Counted from the stretch's first letter, positions 11,281-20,080 are shown. The stretch is DNA of 64,000 nt from Herbiconiux solani NBRC 106740 (GCF_001571005.1 NZ_BCST01000002.1:248001-312000), one strand, 5' to 3'. Notes: generated from the sequence alone by a model not told the origin. Made by a program: numbers and translations.

Positions 11281-11350
11281 GCGTTTCCGCTCCATCCATC
11301 CACAGGACGAAGGCCGGAAATCCGCCGAAATCACCTCTCCTGTGGAGAGC

Positions 11351-12691
11351 TCAGCGACTCTGGTCTGAGGATAACTTCGACCTCCGACACCGGGCGTGTC
11401 GGGCGTGTCGCACCAGCGTCACGAGTACCGCGACCACGGCGAGCGCGACCGGCACCAGGAGGTTGGCTCCGGCGAGCACGACGAGGCCCGCCACGAGCAC
11501 GACCGACACCGCGGCGAGCCACCAGCCCACCCCGAAACGAGGAAGCAGTCGCAGCGCCGCGACCACGCCCAGCGCGTACACCGCCACCATGCTCGAGGTG
11601 TGGATGAGGATGAACGGGGTCAGCATCCCCCCGGTCAGCACCATCGCGGTGTAGTAGGCCGCCACCAGGACGGCGACCAGCCCCAGCGCCCGCCGCGGAA
11701 CCCCTCCGGCCTCGGCCCCGCGCCCGAACCAGCGCGGCAGGTCGCGGTCGCGCCCGAGTGAAGCGCCGAGCTTGGCGAAGGCGGCGAGGTAGGCGTTCAG
11801 CACCCCGAGCGCCACGATGCCGGCGATCGAGGCCACCGCGACCCGCCCCCAGGCCGGAGCCGTCCGTTCGACCAGGTCGAGGAGGGGCACCGCGGTGTCG
11901 CCGGCGCGGTCGCCGAGCACCGTGACCGTCACGACCTGCAGCCCGAGGTAGCAGGCCCCGACCACGACGATCGCGATCGCCGTGGCGAGCGGGATCGTGC
12001 GGCGCGGCCGGCGGAACTCCCCCGCGATGTGGGTCACCGCCTCCCAGCCGGCGAAGGCCCAGACGAACAGGCTCACCGCGACGCCGACGCCCGCCCAGCC
12101 GTTCGGGAGGAACGGATCGAGGTTGGAGGCCTCTCCCGCCGGCGCCGCCACGACGACGACCCCGACCACGACCGCCACCAGCAACCCCGAGAGCACCAGC
12201 TGCGCGCGCCCCGAGAAGCGCAACCCGAACAGGTTGGAGACGAACGGCGGCACCAGCAGCACGGGCGCGACGACGAAGGCGATCCAGCCGGGAGCGCCCA
12301 GCACCGCCACCAGGTACTCGGCGCCGAGCAGCGCGACGACCGGGGTGCCCACGCTCACGCCGAAGAAGAACCAGTACCCGGCCATCCGCGCGGCCGTCGG
12401 CCCGAGGGCCAGCCGCACGAAGGTGGCGACCCCGCCGGCATCCGGATGTCGCGAGGCGAGTGCGGCGAAGGTGCCCGCGAGCGGTACCGACAGCACGATC
12501 AGGGCGAGCACCGCGAGGATCGAGCCGGGCCCGGCCGCCGCAGCGGCGAGCGCCGGCAGCACCAGGATGCCGGTGCCGAGCACGGCCGCGATGTAGAGGG
12601 CCGAGCCTTGCGCCAGCCCGACGCTCGGGACGCGCTGCCCGGCGGTGGCGGAGGCGGTGACCGAGGTGGGGGCGGGCGTCGGGGAGGTCAT
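11351..12691 (-). CDS. APC superfamily amino acid permease
   Basis: A 446-residue integral membrane protein with about 12 hydrophobic segments. The first helix carries GTGILVLPALAAAAAGPGS, the unwound substrate-binding motif of amino acid-polyamine-organocation carriers, and VWAFAGWEAVTHIAGEFRRPRRTIP marks helix 6 and the following loop. The pattern is closest to the YjeH-like exporters of branched-chain amino acids and methionine, but substrate is not determinable here. The C-terminus is short and basic. It is single, separated from nrdH by the regulatory region and from the MarR gene by about 100 bp. Confidence 0.87.
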   Translation of the reverse strand: MTSPTPAPTSVTASATAGQRVPSVGLAQGSALYIAAVLGTGILVLPALAAAAAGPGSILAVLALIVLSVPLAGTFAALASRHPDAGGVATFVRLALGPTAARMAGYWFFFGVSVGTPVVALLGAEYLVAVLGAPGWIAFVVAPVLLVPPFVSNLFGLRFSGRAQLVLSGLLVAVVVGVVVVAAPAGEASNLDPFLPNGWAGVGVAVSLFVWAFAGWEAVTHIAGEFRRPRRTIPLATAIAIVVVGACYLGLQVVTVTVLGDRAGDTAVPLLDLVERTAPAWGRVAVASIAGIVALGVLNAYLAAFAKLGASLGRDRDLPRWFGRGAEAGGVPRRALGLVAVLVAAYYTAMVLTGGMLTPFILIHTSSMVAVYALGVVAALRLLPRFGVGWWLAAVSVVLVAGLVVLAGANLLVPVALAVVAVLVTLVRHARHARCRRSKLSSDQSR

Positions 12692-12791
12692 GCGTTCAGT
12701 CTGCCCAGCCCTCGCCCGCCGGCGGAATGGCGCTTACGCCAGTCTCCGTCGACATCCTGCCAGTAGATGTTCGGGTGCCGAAGTGGACGGC

Positions 12792-13301
12792 TCAGGCGGG
12801 GCCGGCCGCATCGTGATGACTGAGCCAGGAGGTCAGGATGCGCTCGAGTGCGGCCCGGTCGGCCGCCGGCAGCTCGTCGACCAGGCGGCGCTCGTTGATC
12901 ATGTGGTCGGTGAACGCCGCGTCGATCCGCTCGAGGCCTTCCGTCGTCAGCGCCACCACCCGCCGCCGGCCGTCGCCCCCGGCGAGCCGCCGCGTGACCA
13001 GACCGGCCGCGACGAGCCGGTCGAGACGCTTGGTCATCGCCCCGGTGGTCACCATCGTGTGCTCGGCGAGCTCGCCCGGCGCCCGTTCGAACGGAGGGCC
13101 GGCTCGGCGCAGCGTGGCCAGCACATCGAACTCACCCTCGCTCAGGCCGTGCTCGGCGTAGACGGCGGTGAGTTCGGCGGTCAGCGCATCCGCGAGCCGG
13201 TGCAGCCGCCCGATGATCCCCTGGGGCGAGACGTCGACGTCGGGCCGCGCGTCACGCCACTCCGCCTGGATGCGCCCCACCCGGTCGTCCACTGTGCTCA
13301 T
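12792..13301 (-). CDS. MarR family transcriptional regulator
   Basis: A 169-residue winged-helix repressor. EFDVLATLRRAGPP, HTMVTTGAMTKRLDRLVAAGLVTR (recognition helix) and GGDGRRRVVALTTEG (wing) are the MarR core. It is divergent from an EamA transporter gene. The 40 bp between the two starts hold a 24-bp perfect palindrome plus a second GCTTCC/GGAAGC site, the expected operator. The ATG at 13301 is 7 nt from a TATAGT box within the palindrome, so its mRNA is probably leaderless. It likely represses both itself and the transporter. Confidence 0.92.
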   Translation of the reverse strand: MSTVDDRVGRIQAEWRDARPDVDVSPQGIIGRLHRLADALTAELTAVYAEHGLSEGEFDVLATLRRAGPPFERAPGELAEHTMVTTGAMTKRLDRLVAAGLVTRRLAGGDGRRRVVALTTEGLERIDAAFTDHMINERRLVDELPAADRAALERILTSWLSHHDAAGPA

Positions 13302-13309
13302 ACCCTCGA

Positions 13310-13333
13310 CTATAGCTTCCCGGGAAGCTATAG
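13310..13333. promoter_or_regulatory. 24-bp perfect palindrome, MarR operator and divergent -10 boxes
   Basis: CTATAGCTTCCC followed by its exact reverse complement occupies the centre of the MarR/EamA intergenic space. Extending one base outwards, each end reads TATAGT, a -10 box, on its own strand. On each strand 7 nt then separate TATAGT from the ATG. A TCGACT -35-like hexamer stands 17 bp before the plus-strand -10. A repressor bound here would block both promoters together. Confidence 0.8.
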
Positions 13334-13335
13334 TC

Positions 13336-13349
13336 GCTTCCATGGAAGC
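13336..13349. promoter_or_regulatory. Second MarR-type half-site pair over the EamA start codon
   Basis: GCTTCCATGGAAGC is a 14-bp perfect palindrome using the same GCTTCC/GGAAGC arms as the 24-bp operator 3 bp away. The EamA ATG lies at its centre. It may be a secondary binding site covering the transcription and translation start. Confidence 0.55.
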
Positions 13350-14262
13350 TAAATGGCGCTGGATCGCCGTCACCGCGATCGCCCCGGTCGCCTGGGGCTC
13401 CACCTACTTCGTGACCCGGCAGTTCCTCCCGGCCGACGTGCCGCTCTGGGGCGCTGTGCTGCGCGCGCTGCCGGCCGGCCTCATCCTGCTGCTGGTGGCT
13501 CGGCAGCGGCCCCGGGGCGACTGGTGGTGGAAGTCGCTCGCGCTCGGCGTGCTCAACGTGGGAGCGTTCTTCGTCTTGATCTACGCAGCCTCGCAGCTTC
13601 TGCCGACGAGCATCGCGTCCACCGTGATGGCCACCTCGGCGGCCGTACTCCTGTTGCTGGCGTGGCCGCTGCTCGGTCAGCGGCCCGGCCTGTTCGGGAT
13701 CATCGGCGCCGCAGTCGGCTTCGCCGGCGTCTGCGTGATGCTCGCCCAAGGCGGACACGGCGGCTCGAGCGCGATCGAGCCCCTCGGCATCCTCGTCTCC
13801 CTCGCCGCCATGCTGATGTCCTCGGTCGGCTTCATCCTCACCACCCGATGGGCGAAGGAGCAGCGGGTGCTCGCGGTCACCTCCTGGCAGCTCGTCGCCG
13901 GCGGTCTCGTCGTGCTCCCCGTCGCCGCCGCGCTCGAGGGGCCGCCGCCCGCACTCGATCCCACGGCACTGCTCGGCTTCGCCTACGTCACCGTGATCGC
14001 CACGGCGCTCGCCTTCCTGGCGTGGTTCACCGGCCTTCGGCACCTGCCGGCCGGCTCGGTGGGCCTGATCGGTCTGCTCAACCCCGTCACCGGCGTCCTG
14101 CTCGGCACCCTGATCGCGGGAGAGGCGTTCGGCCCGCAGCAGGCGATCGGCACCGCCCTCGTGCTCGGCGGGGTGCTGCTCGGCCAGCGTCGCCGGGGAG
14201 GCTCCGGATACGGTACCGTCCAAGGAACTCTTCATCCCACCGATCGAAACGGGGCCTCGTGA
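13342..14262 (+). CDS. EamA/DMT family transporter
   Basis: A 306-residue membrane protein with ten predicted helices in two EamA halves. The first begins APVAWGSTYFVTRQFLPADVPLWGAVLRALPAG (cut here to its features: the WGSTY entry motif and the xxRALPAG helix); the second ends GSVGLIGLLNPVTGVLLGTLIAGE. Family members export metabolites or amino acids. The ATG at 13342 is placed 7 nt after a TATAGT box, so translation is probably leaderless. Control by the divergent MarR is likely. The stop overlaps the GTG of the following metallopeptidase gene by 4 bp. Confidence 0.88.
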   Translation: MEAKWRWIAVTAIAPVAWGSTYFVTRQFLPADVPLWGAVLRALPAGLILLLVARQRPRGDWWWKSLALGVLNVGAFFVLIYAASQLLPTSIASTVMATSAAVLLLLAWPLLGQRPGLFGIIGAAVGFAGVCVMLAQGGHGGSSAIEPLGILVSLAAMLMSSVGFILTTRWAKEQRVLAVTSWQLVAGGLVVLPVAAALEGPPPALDPTALLGFAYVTVIATALAFLAWFTGLRHLPAGSVGLIGLLNPVTGVLLGTLIAGEAFGPQQAIGTALVLGGVLLGQRRRGGSGYGTVQGTLHPTDRNGAS

Positions 14263-16055
14263 CCGGATGCGTGCTGGCAGCGACAGGATTCGACTCGGGG
14301 CCGCTTCTGCTGGCCCTCGCCGTAATCGCGATCGGATCAGGGGCCACCTGGCTGCTGCTCGCTCGCCGGCGCGCACGCCGTGACGGGCGGCGGGGCAGCC
14401 TGGCCGCCTTCGCCGCCATCCCGTTGCTCGTGATCGCCCTGCTCGCCTCGGGCGGCCTCGCCCCGGCACCGGCCCAGGCCGCCGAGCCCTGCCCGACCGG
14501 CACCGCGGCGGCTCCCGCGACCCAGACGCCGGCGCCCGCGCCGACTCCCACCCCCACCGAGACCGCGACCCCGGTCGACTACACCCCGGGTGCCGCGGGC
14601 ATCGGCGACCCCTATTACCCGCTCGACGGCAACGGCGGCTACGACGTGCAGCACTACGGACTCGACCTGGCCTATGCGCCCGCCACGGACGTGCTTTCGG
14701 GCACGGTCACCGTCACTGCCCTCGCGACCCAGAACCTCTCGGCCTTCAACCTCGACTTCGACACCCGTGAGGCCGACGGCAGCGACTCGATCGTCATCTC
14801 GGCCGTCACGGTCAACGGGGCCGCCGCCGACTGGAGCCTCGCGACCACGCAGATCAGTAAGGACTCCGGCCAGCCGCAGCTCCCGGGCTCGACCGACGAC
14901 GACGCGACCCCGCCGCGCACCGAGCTGACCGTCATCCCGCACGCCGGCCTGCCGACCGGCTCGACGATCACCACCACGGTGACCTACAGCGGCGTGCCGA
15001 TCGAGGTCGACGACGCCTTCGGCCCCGCCGGAGTCTTCCGCACCCCGACCGGCGCCGTGATCGTCGGCCAGCCCCGCGTCGCCGCGACCTGGTTCCCCGC
15101 CAACGACCACCCCTCGGACAAGGCCACCTTCAGCACGAAGATGACCGTGCCCGACGGCCTGCAGGTCATCGGCAACGGCCGCCTGGCCTCGCAGCAGAGC
15201 GCGAACGGGCAGACCACCTGGGATTGGGAGATGGAGAAGCCGATGGCCACCTATCTCGCCACCGCGACGGTCGGCGACTACCGCATCGACGCCGAGACGG
15301 ATGCGGCGACCGGCATCACCTACTACGACGCGATCGACCCGGCCCTGTTCACCCGCGAGGCCGAGGGCGGTGGTGCGACCGTCGGAGATGTCGCGACCTC
15401 GATCTTCGCGACCGAGCCCCAGGTGATCGCGTTCCTCGAGAAGTCCTTCGGCGACTACCCGTTCAGCGAGGCCGGCGGCATCGCGATCGGCGAGATCGGC
15501 ACCGGAGACGACCTGCCGTACGCGCTCGAGAACCAGACCCGTCCGATCTACCCGGCCTGGTCGTTCCCGGCGGACGCGGATGCGTCGGTCGTCGTGCACG
15601 AGCTCGCGCACCAGTGGTACGGCGACAGCGTCTCGATGGAGCGCTGGTCGGACATCTGGCTGAACGAGGGCTTCGCCACCTACGCCGAGTGGCTCTGGAC
15701 GGAAGACCAGACGGGCTTCACGCCGCAGCAGGAGTTCGATGCGTACTACGCCGACCCGACCGATGGCGATGCGTCCGACGACGCCGCGTTCTGGGCGACC
15801 GTGGTCGCCGACCCGGGCGCGGCCGGCATCTTCGACTCCGCCGTCTACACCCGCGGAGCGATGACCCTCCAGGCGCTCAGGAACGAGGTCGGCGACACGG
15901 CCTTCTTCGCCATCCTCAAGGGCTGGGCGAGCGAGAAGGGCGGCACCTCGGCGTCGACCGCCGAGTTCGAGGCCTACGCCGAGCAGGTCTCGGGCCAGGA
16001 CCTCGACGCCCTGTTCACGGCCTGGCTGCACACGGGCGCGAAGCCCGCGCTCTAG
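14259..16055 (+). CDS. Secreted M1 family metallopeptidase with sorting-signal-like N-terminus
   Basis: A 598-residue zinc aminopeptidase-like protein. HELAHQW at residues 447-453 is the HExxH zinc site and LNEGFA at 468-473 supplies the third ligand Glu470, 18 residues on; ALENQ before it takes the place of GAMEN. The N-terminus is odd: LAATG at residues 6-10, a 20-residue hydrophobic stretch and RRRARRDGRR, which together look like a sortase sorting signal but are at the wrong end. A second hydrophobic segment with an AQA-A cleavage site near residue 75 and a Thr/Pro-rich linker follow. The GTG start overlaps the EamA stop. The LPxTG-like interpretation is inference. Confidence 0.88.
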   Translation: MTGCVLAATGFDSGPLLLALAVIAIGSGATWLLLARRRARRDGRRGSLAAFAAIPLLVIALLASGGLAPAPAQAAEPCPTGTAAAPATQTPAPAPTPTPTETATPVDYTPGAAGIGDPYYPLDGNGGYDVQHYGLDLAYAPATDVLSGTVTVTALATQNLSAFNLDFDTREADGSDSIVISAVTVNGAAADWSLATTQISKDSGQPQLPGSTDDDATPPRTELTVIPHAGLPTGSTITTTVTYSGVPIEVDDAFGPAGVFRTPTGAVIVGQPRVAATWFPANDHPSDKATFSTKMTVPDGLQVIGNGRLASQQSANGQTTWDWEMEKPMATYLATATVGDYRIDAETDAATGITYYDAIDPALFTREAEGGGATVGDVATSIFATEPQVIAFLEKSFGDYPFSEAGGIAIGEIGTGDDLPYALENQTRPIYPAWSFPADADASVVVHELAHQWYGDSVSMERWSDIWLNEGFATYAEWLWTEDQTGFTPQQEFDAYYADPTDGDASDDAAFWATVVADPGAAGIFDSAVYTRGAMTLQALRNEVGDTAFFAILKGWASEKGGTSASTAEFEAYAEQVSGQDLDALFTAWLHTGAKPAL

Positions 16056-17269
16056 CGGGGCAGCGCCCGGTCGAGGTCGGCGAGCAGGTCGTCGACCGAC
16101 TCGATGCCGACCGAGAGGCGGATGACGTTCTCCGGCACCTCGAGCACGGTCCCCTTCACCGAGGCGTGCGTCATCTCCGACGGGTAGCCGATCAGCGACT
16201 CGACGCCGCCGAGCGACTCCGCGAGCTGGAAGAGCTGCGTCGACTCCGCGAGCTTCCGTGCCGCCGCCGGCCCACCGGAGAGCGCGAGCGAGATCATGCC
16301 GCCGAACGACTTCATCTGCCGCGCGGCCAGCTCGTGCCCCGGATGCGTGGGCAGGCCCGGGTAGTACACCGCGTCGAGCGCGGGGTGACCGACCAAGTGC
16401 TCGGCGATCGTCTGGGCGTTGGACGAGTGCCGGTCCATCCGCACCGCGAGGGTCTTGATTCCGCGGGTGGTGAGCCAGGCATCCATCGGCCCCGAGATCC
16501 CGCCGGAGGCGAACTGCAGGAAGCGCACCTTCTCCTCGAGCTCGTCGTCGTTCAGCACGACCGCGCCACCGAGCACGTCGGAGTGACCGCCGAGGTACTT
16601 GGTGGTCGAGTGCACGACGATGTCGGCGCCGAGCGAGAGCGGCTGCTGCAGGTAGGGCGAGGCGAAGGTGTTGTCGACGACGACCAGGGCGCCGGCGGCG
16701 TGGCCGATCTCGGCGAGCGCGGCCACGTCGCTGATCTTCATCAGCGGGTTCGACGGCGTCTCGAGCCAGAGCAGCTTGGTGCGTCCGCCGGCGACGGCCG
16801 CGGCGACCGCGTCGAGGTCGCTCATCTCGACGACGACGTTCTCGACACCCCACTTGCCGTGGATGCGCTCGATCAGCCGGTGCGTGCCCCCGTAGACGTC
16901 GTTGCCGAGCACGATCCGGTCGCCGGGCTCGAGCACCGCGCGGAGCAGCGCGTCCTCGGCGGCGAGCCCGGAGGCGAACGAGAGGCCGTGCTTCGCCCCC
17001 TCGAGCGAGGCCAGCAGGGTCTCGAGCGAGGTGCGCGTGGGGTTGCCGCCGCGGGCGTACTCGTAGCCGTTGCGGAACCCGCCGATGCCGTCCTGCACGA
17101 AGGTGCTGGTGAAGTAGACCGGCGGGATGATCGCGCCCGTGGTGGGGTCGAACTCCTGACCGGCGTGGATGGCACGGGTCTCGAAGGCCTCGTCCCGTGC
17201 GAAGTCGTCGTCCGCGACCGTGCGGTGGGCCTTCTCGGAGTCGTCGGGCCGGGGTGTGTTCTCAGTCAT
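16052..17269 (-). CDS. Cystathionine gamma-synthase / gamma-lyase (PLP enzyme)
   Basis: A 405-residue trans-sulfuration enzyme. Features include RAIHAGQEFDPTTGAIIPPV, YEYARGGNPTR (phosphate and substrate contacts), SGLAAEDALL, WLETPSNPLM, and HSTTKYLGGHSD with the PLP-binding lysine. Synthase and lyase are not separable by eye. The gene lies 35 bp downstream of a cystathionine beta-synthase gene, which favours a reverse transsulfuration role (cystathionine to cysteine). The ATG at 17269 has AAAGGACA upstream. Its stop codon shares the bases CTAG with the stop of the convergent metallopeptidase. Confidence 0.92.
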   Translation of the reverse strand: MTENTPRPDDSEKAHRTVADDDFARDEAFETRAIHAGQEFDPTTGAIIPPVYFTSTFVQDGIGGFRNGYEYARGGNPTRTSLETLLASLEGAKHGLSFASGLAAEDALLRAVLEPGDRIVLGNDVYGGTHRLIERIHGKWGVENVVVEMSDLDAVAAAVAGGRTKLLWLETPSNPLMKISDVAALAEIGHAAGALVVVDNTFASPYLQQPLSLGADIVVHSTTKYLGGHSDVLGGAVVLNDDELEEKVRFLQFASGGISGPMDAWLTTRGIKTLAVRMDRHSSNAQTIAEHLVGHPALDAVYYPGLPTHPGHELAARQMKSFGGMISLALSGGPAAARKLAESTQLFQLAESLGGVESLIGYPSEMTHASVKGTVLEVPENVIRLSVGIESVDDLLADLDRALPR

Positions 17270-17304
17270 GTCGTCTGTCCTTTCGTCGTCGCGCTCGGGC
17301 GCGG

Positions 17305-18672
17305 TCACGCTTCGCTCAGGAAGGTGAGGAGGTCTTGCCGCGTGATGACCGAGACGGGCTTGCCGTCGTCGCTCACGAGCAGGGCCGGGGAGTCCTTCAG
17401 CGCCGCCCGGGCCGCCGACAGCGGCTCGTTGGCGCCGATCAGGGGCAGGGGTTCGCCGACGAAGTCGCCGACCTTGTCGGTCATCGCCGCCTTGCCGCCG
17501 AAGACCTGGTCGAGCAGGGCCTGCTCGTCGAGCGATCCGACGACCTCGCCCATCACGACCGGCGGCTCGGCGGTCAGCACGGGCAGCTGCGAGACGCCGT
17601 AGGTCGTCATGATCTCGATGGCGTCGTGCACCGTGTCCGACGGATGCACGTGCACGAGAGCAGGAAGACCGCCCTCCTTGCGGGCCAGGATGTCGCGAAC
17701 GGTCGACCCCTCGCTCTCGGAGGCGAAGCCGTAGGAGCGCATCCACTTCTCGTTGAAGATCTTGCCGAGGTAGCCGCGCCCGCCGTCCGGCAGGAGGACG
17801 ACGACTACCGCGTCGGCCGGGAGGTCGCGCGCGGCCTTCAGGGCGGCGGCGACGGCGAGGCCGCTGGAGCCGCCCACGAGCAGTCCCTCCTCGCGCGCCA
17901 GCCGGCGGGTCAGCTCGAAGGACTCGGCGTCGGAGGCGGCGATGATCTCGTCGACCACGCTGCCGTCGTAGGCGGCCGGCCAGAAGTCCTCGCCGACGCC
18001 CTCGACCAGGTAGGGGCGGCCGGTACCGCCGGAGTAGACCGAGCCCTCGGGGTCGGCGCCGATGACCGTGACCCGCCCGTCGGATACCTCTTTCAGGTAG
18101 CGCCCGACGCCGCTGATCGTGCCGCCGGTTCCGACGCCCGCGACGAAGTGGGTGATCTCACCCTCGGTGTCGCGCCAGATCTCGGGGCCGGTGGTCTCGT
18201 AGTGGCTGAGCGGCCCGTTCGGGTTGGAGTACTGGTTGGGCTTGAACGCGCCGGGGATCTCCCTCGCGAGGCGGTCGGACACCGAGTAATAGGAGTCCGG
18301 GTCCTCCGGCGCGACCGCGGTCGGCGTCACGACGATCTCGGCCCCGTACGCGGTGAGCACGTTGCGCTTGTCCTCGCCGACCTTGTCGGGCAGCACGAAG
18401 ACGCAGCGGTAGCCGCGCTGCTGGGCGACCAGGGCGAGCCCGATGCCGGTGTTGCCCGAGGTGGGCTCGACGATCGTGCCGCCGGGCTTCAACAGTCCGT
18501 CGCGCTCGGCCGCGTCGATGATGCGGGTCGCGATCCGGTCTTTCGACGAGCCGCCCGGGTTGAGGTACTCGACCTTGGCGAGCACGGTGGCGGCGATGCC
18601 CTTGGTGACGCTGTTGAGCTTCACGAGCGGGGTGTCGCCGACGAGGTCGATGACGCTTTCTGCGTACTTCAT
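17305..18672 (-). CDS. Cystathionine beta-synthase
   Basis: A 455-residue PLP enzyme that condenses serine (or O-acetylserine) with homocysteine. GDTPLVKLN opens the fold, NPGGSSKDRIATRII carries the PLP lysine, PTSGNTGIGLALV binds the substrate carboxylate and GVGTGGTISGVGRYLKE binds phosphate. Residues from about 335 on form two CBS domains (DTVHDAIEIMTTYGVSQLPV and PLSAARAALKDSPALLVSDD), which separates it from plain cysteine synthase. The ATG at 18672 follows AAGGACA. It is first in a two-gene operon with the gamma-synthase/lyase. Confidence 0.93.
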   Translation of the reverse strand: MKYAESVIDLVGDTPLVKLNSVTKGIAATVLAKVEYLNPGGSSKDRIATRIIDAAERDGLLKPGGTIVEPTSGNTGIGLALVAQQRGYRCVFVLPDKVGEDKRNVLTAYGAEIVVTPTAVAPEDPDSYYSVSDRLAREIPGAFKPNQYSNPNGPLSHYETTGPEIWRDTEGEITHFVAGVGTGGTISGVGRYLKEVSDGRVTVIGADPEGSVYSGGTGRPYLVEGVGEDFWPAAYDGSVVDEIIAASDAESFELTRRLAREEGLLVGGSSGLAVAAALKAARDLPADAVVVVLLPDGGRGYLGKIFNEKWMRSYGFASESEGSTVRDILARKEGGLPALVHVHPSDTVHDAIEIMTTYGVSQLPVLTAEPPVVMGEVVGSLDEQALLDQVFGGKAAMTDKVGDFVGEPLPLIGANEPLSAARAALKDSPALLVSDDGKPVSVITRQDLLTFLSEA

Positions 18673-18993
18673 GGAGTGTCCTTGGTGAGGCTGGGCCTCG
18701 CACCCGCTACGTGCACGAGCGTGCACGGCGCGCTGCGAGAGCGGCGGCTGGGGGGTGGCGAATCGTCTGTGAAGAAGGGACGTCGCTCAGCGACGACAAC
18801 AGAGGAGATTCACGAACACCCCTCCACTGTATCCCACGCGGGGGCCGGGCCGCCGGGCCGCCCGCATCTCCGTGGCCGTCGAATTCCGGCACCGCGGGCG
18901 CGGGTACGGTCGCGCGGTTCCGGGGCCTCGCGAGCGGATGCGGCCTACGATGAAAACGCGGTGACTTCCGACGCCGCCGAACGGAGAACCCTC
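18673..18993. promoter_or_regulatory. 321-bp divergent intergenic region, transsulfuration operon / F420-G6PDH
   Basis: No gene is seen here. On the minus strand TACAGT (18831-18826) fits a -10 box and would give a leader of about 150 nt for the cystathionine beta-synthase. A small hairpin CGTCGCT/AGCGACG is at 18781-18795. On the plus strand TACGAT (18946-18951) lies 9 nt before a GTG at 18961. I could not recognise a riboswitch. Confidence 0.4.
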
Positions 18994-20007
18994 GTGAGCG
19001 ACACCTCCCCCTTCCGCATCGGCTACAAGGCCTCGGCCGAGCAGTTCGCGCCGTCCGAGCTCCTGGACTACGGGGTGCTCGCCGAGCAGGCGGGCTTCGA
19101 CTCCGTCTTCATCTCCGACCACCTTCAGCCGTGGCGGCACACCGGCGGCCACGCTCCCGCGGCCATCCCGTGGCTCGGGGCGCTCGGGGCGCGCACCGAG
19201 CGCATCCTGATGGGCACCTCCGTGCTCACCCCGACCATGCGGTACCACCCCGCCGTGATCGCGCAGGCGTTCGGCACCCTGGGGTCGATGTACCCCGGGC
19301 GCGTGATCCTCGGCGTCGGCACGGGCGAGTCGCTCAACGAGGTGGCCCTCGGGCTGCCCTGGCCCGATCAGAAGGAGCGGTTCGCGCGCCTCAAGGAGGC
19401 CGTGATGCTGATCGAGCAGCTCTGGCGCGAGGACAGGGTCACGCACGAGGGCGAGTACTACACGACCGAGAACGTCACGATCTACGACCGGCCCGAGAAC
19501 CCGGTGCCGATCTACATCGGGGGCGCGGGGCCGGCGGCGACGCGTCTCGCGGGCCGCATCGCGCAGGGCTTCATCACCACCTCGGGCAAGGCGCCGGAGC
19601 TGTACTCCGAGACGCTGATGCCGGCGCTGGCCGACGGCATCGCGAAGGGCGAGCGCACCTCGCCGGTCGACACGATGCTCGAGATGAAGGTCTCGTACGA
19701 CCACGACAAGCACCGCGCCCTGGAAGACACGCGCTTCTGGGGCGCCCTGGCCCTGACCCCGGACGAGAAGACCGGCATCGAGGACCCGATGGAGATGGAG
19801 CGCCGGGCCGACGAGCTGCCGATCGAGCGGGTGGCGACGCGCTGGGTGGTCTCGGACGACCCGGAGGAGATCGTGGCGGGCATCCGCCCCTACGTCGAGC
19901 TGGGCTTCCGGCACCTGGTGTTCCACGCCCCCGGACCGGACCAGACGCGGTTCCTCGAGGTGTTCGGCAGCGAGGTCGTGCCGCGGCTGCGGGCGCTGTT
20001 CGGCTGA
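18994..20007 (+). CDS. fgd: F420-dependent glucose-6-phosphate dehydrogenase
   Basis: A 337-residue luciferase-like TIM-barrel enzyme. The sequence follows mycobacterial Fgd1 closely over its whole length as I remember it: GYKASAEQFAP, SDHLQPWRHTGGHAP, LGTSVLTPT-like MGTSVLTPTMRYHPAVIAQA, GVGTGESLNE, ITTSGKAPELY and HLVFHAPGPDQTRFLE. It oxidises glucose-6-phosphate and reduces coenzyme F420, so the host should make F420. The GTG at 18994 has GGAGA 8 nt upstream; an in-frame GTG at 18961, near a TACGAT box, is an alternative leaderless start. Confidence 0.93.
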   Translation: MSDTSPFRIGYKASAEQFAPSELLDYGVLAEQAGFDSVFISDHLQPWRHTGGHAPAAIPWLGALGARTERILMGTSVLTPTMRYHPAVIAQAFGTLGSMYPGRVILGVGTGESLNEVALGLPWPDQKERFARLKEAVMLIEQLWREDRVTHEGEYYTTENVTIYDRPENPVPIYIGGAGPAATRLAGRIAQGFITTSGKAPELYSETLMPALADGIAKGERTSPVDTMLEMKVSYDHDKHRALEDTRFWGALALTPDEKTGIEDPMEMERRADELPIERVATRWVVSDDPEEIVAGIRPYVELGFRHLVFHAPGPDQTRFLEVFGSEVVPRLRALFG

Positions 20008-20032
20008 GCCGCGCGGAGGGCTCCGGCGAACG

Positions 20033-20080
20033 CTGACACTGACACTGACGCTGCCGCTGCCGCTGACGCCGACGCTGCCG
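20033..20080. repeat. Hexanucleotide tandem repeat, 8 units
   Basis: Eight consecutive 6-bp units of the form CTGACR/CTGCCG (one CCGACG) lie between the convergent F420-G6PDH and ABC exporter genes. No hairpin or coding role is evident. Confidence 0.75.

Noticed and set aside
11251-11310. Replication origin
   Set aside because: Only two good DnaA boxes, no dnaA, dnaN or AT-rich unwinding region; regulation of nrd is the simpler reading.
14337-16853. An 838-codon minus-strand frame opposite the M1 metallopeptidase
   Set aside because: Antisense shadow of the metallopeptidase with compositionally biased translation and no recognisable fold.
18673-18993. Riboswitch in front of the cystathionine beta-synthase
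   Set aside because: The long leader is suggestive but I could not match any SAM, SAH or cobalamin core motif.
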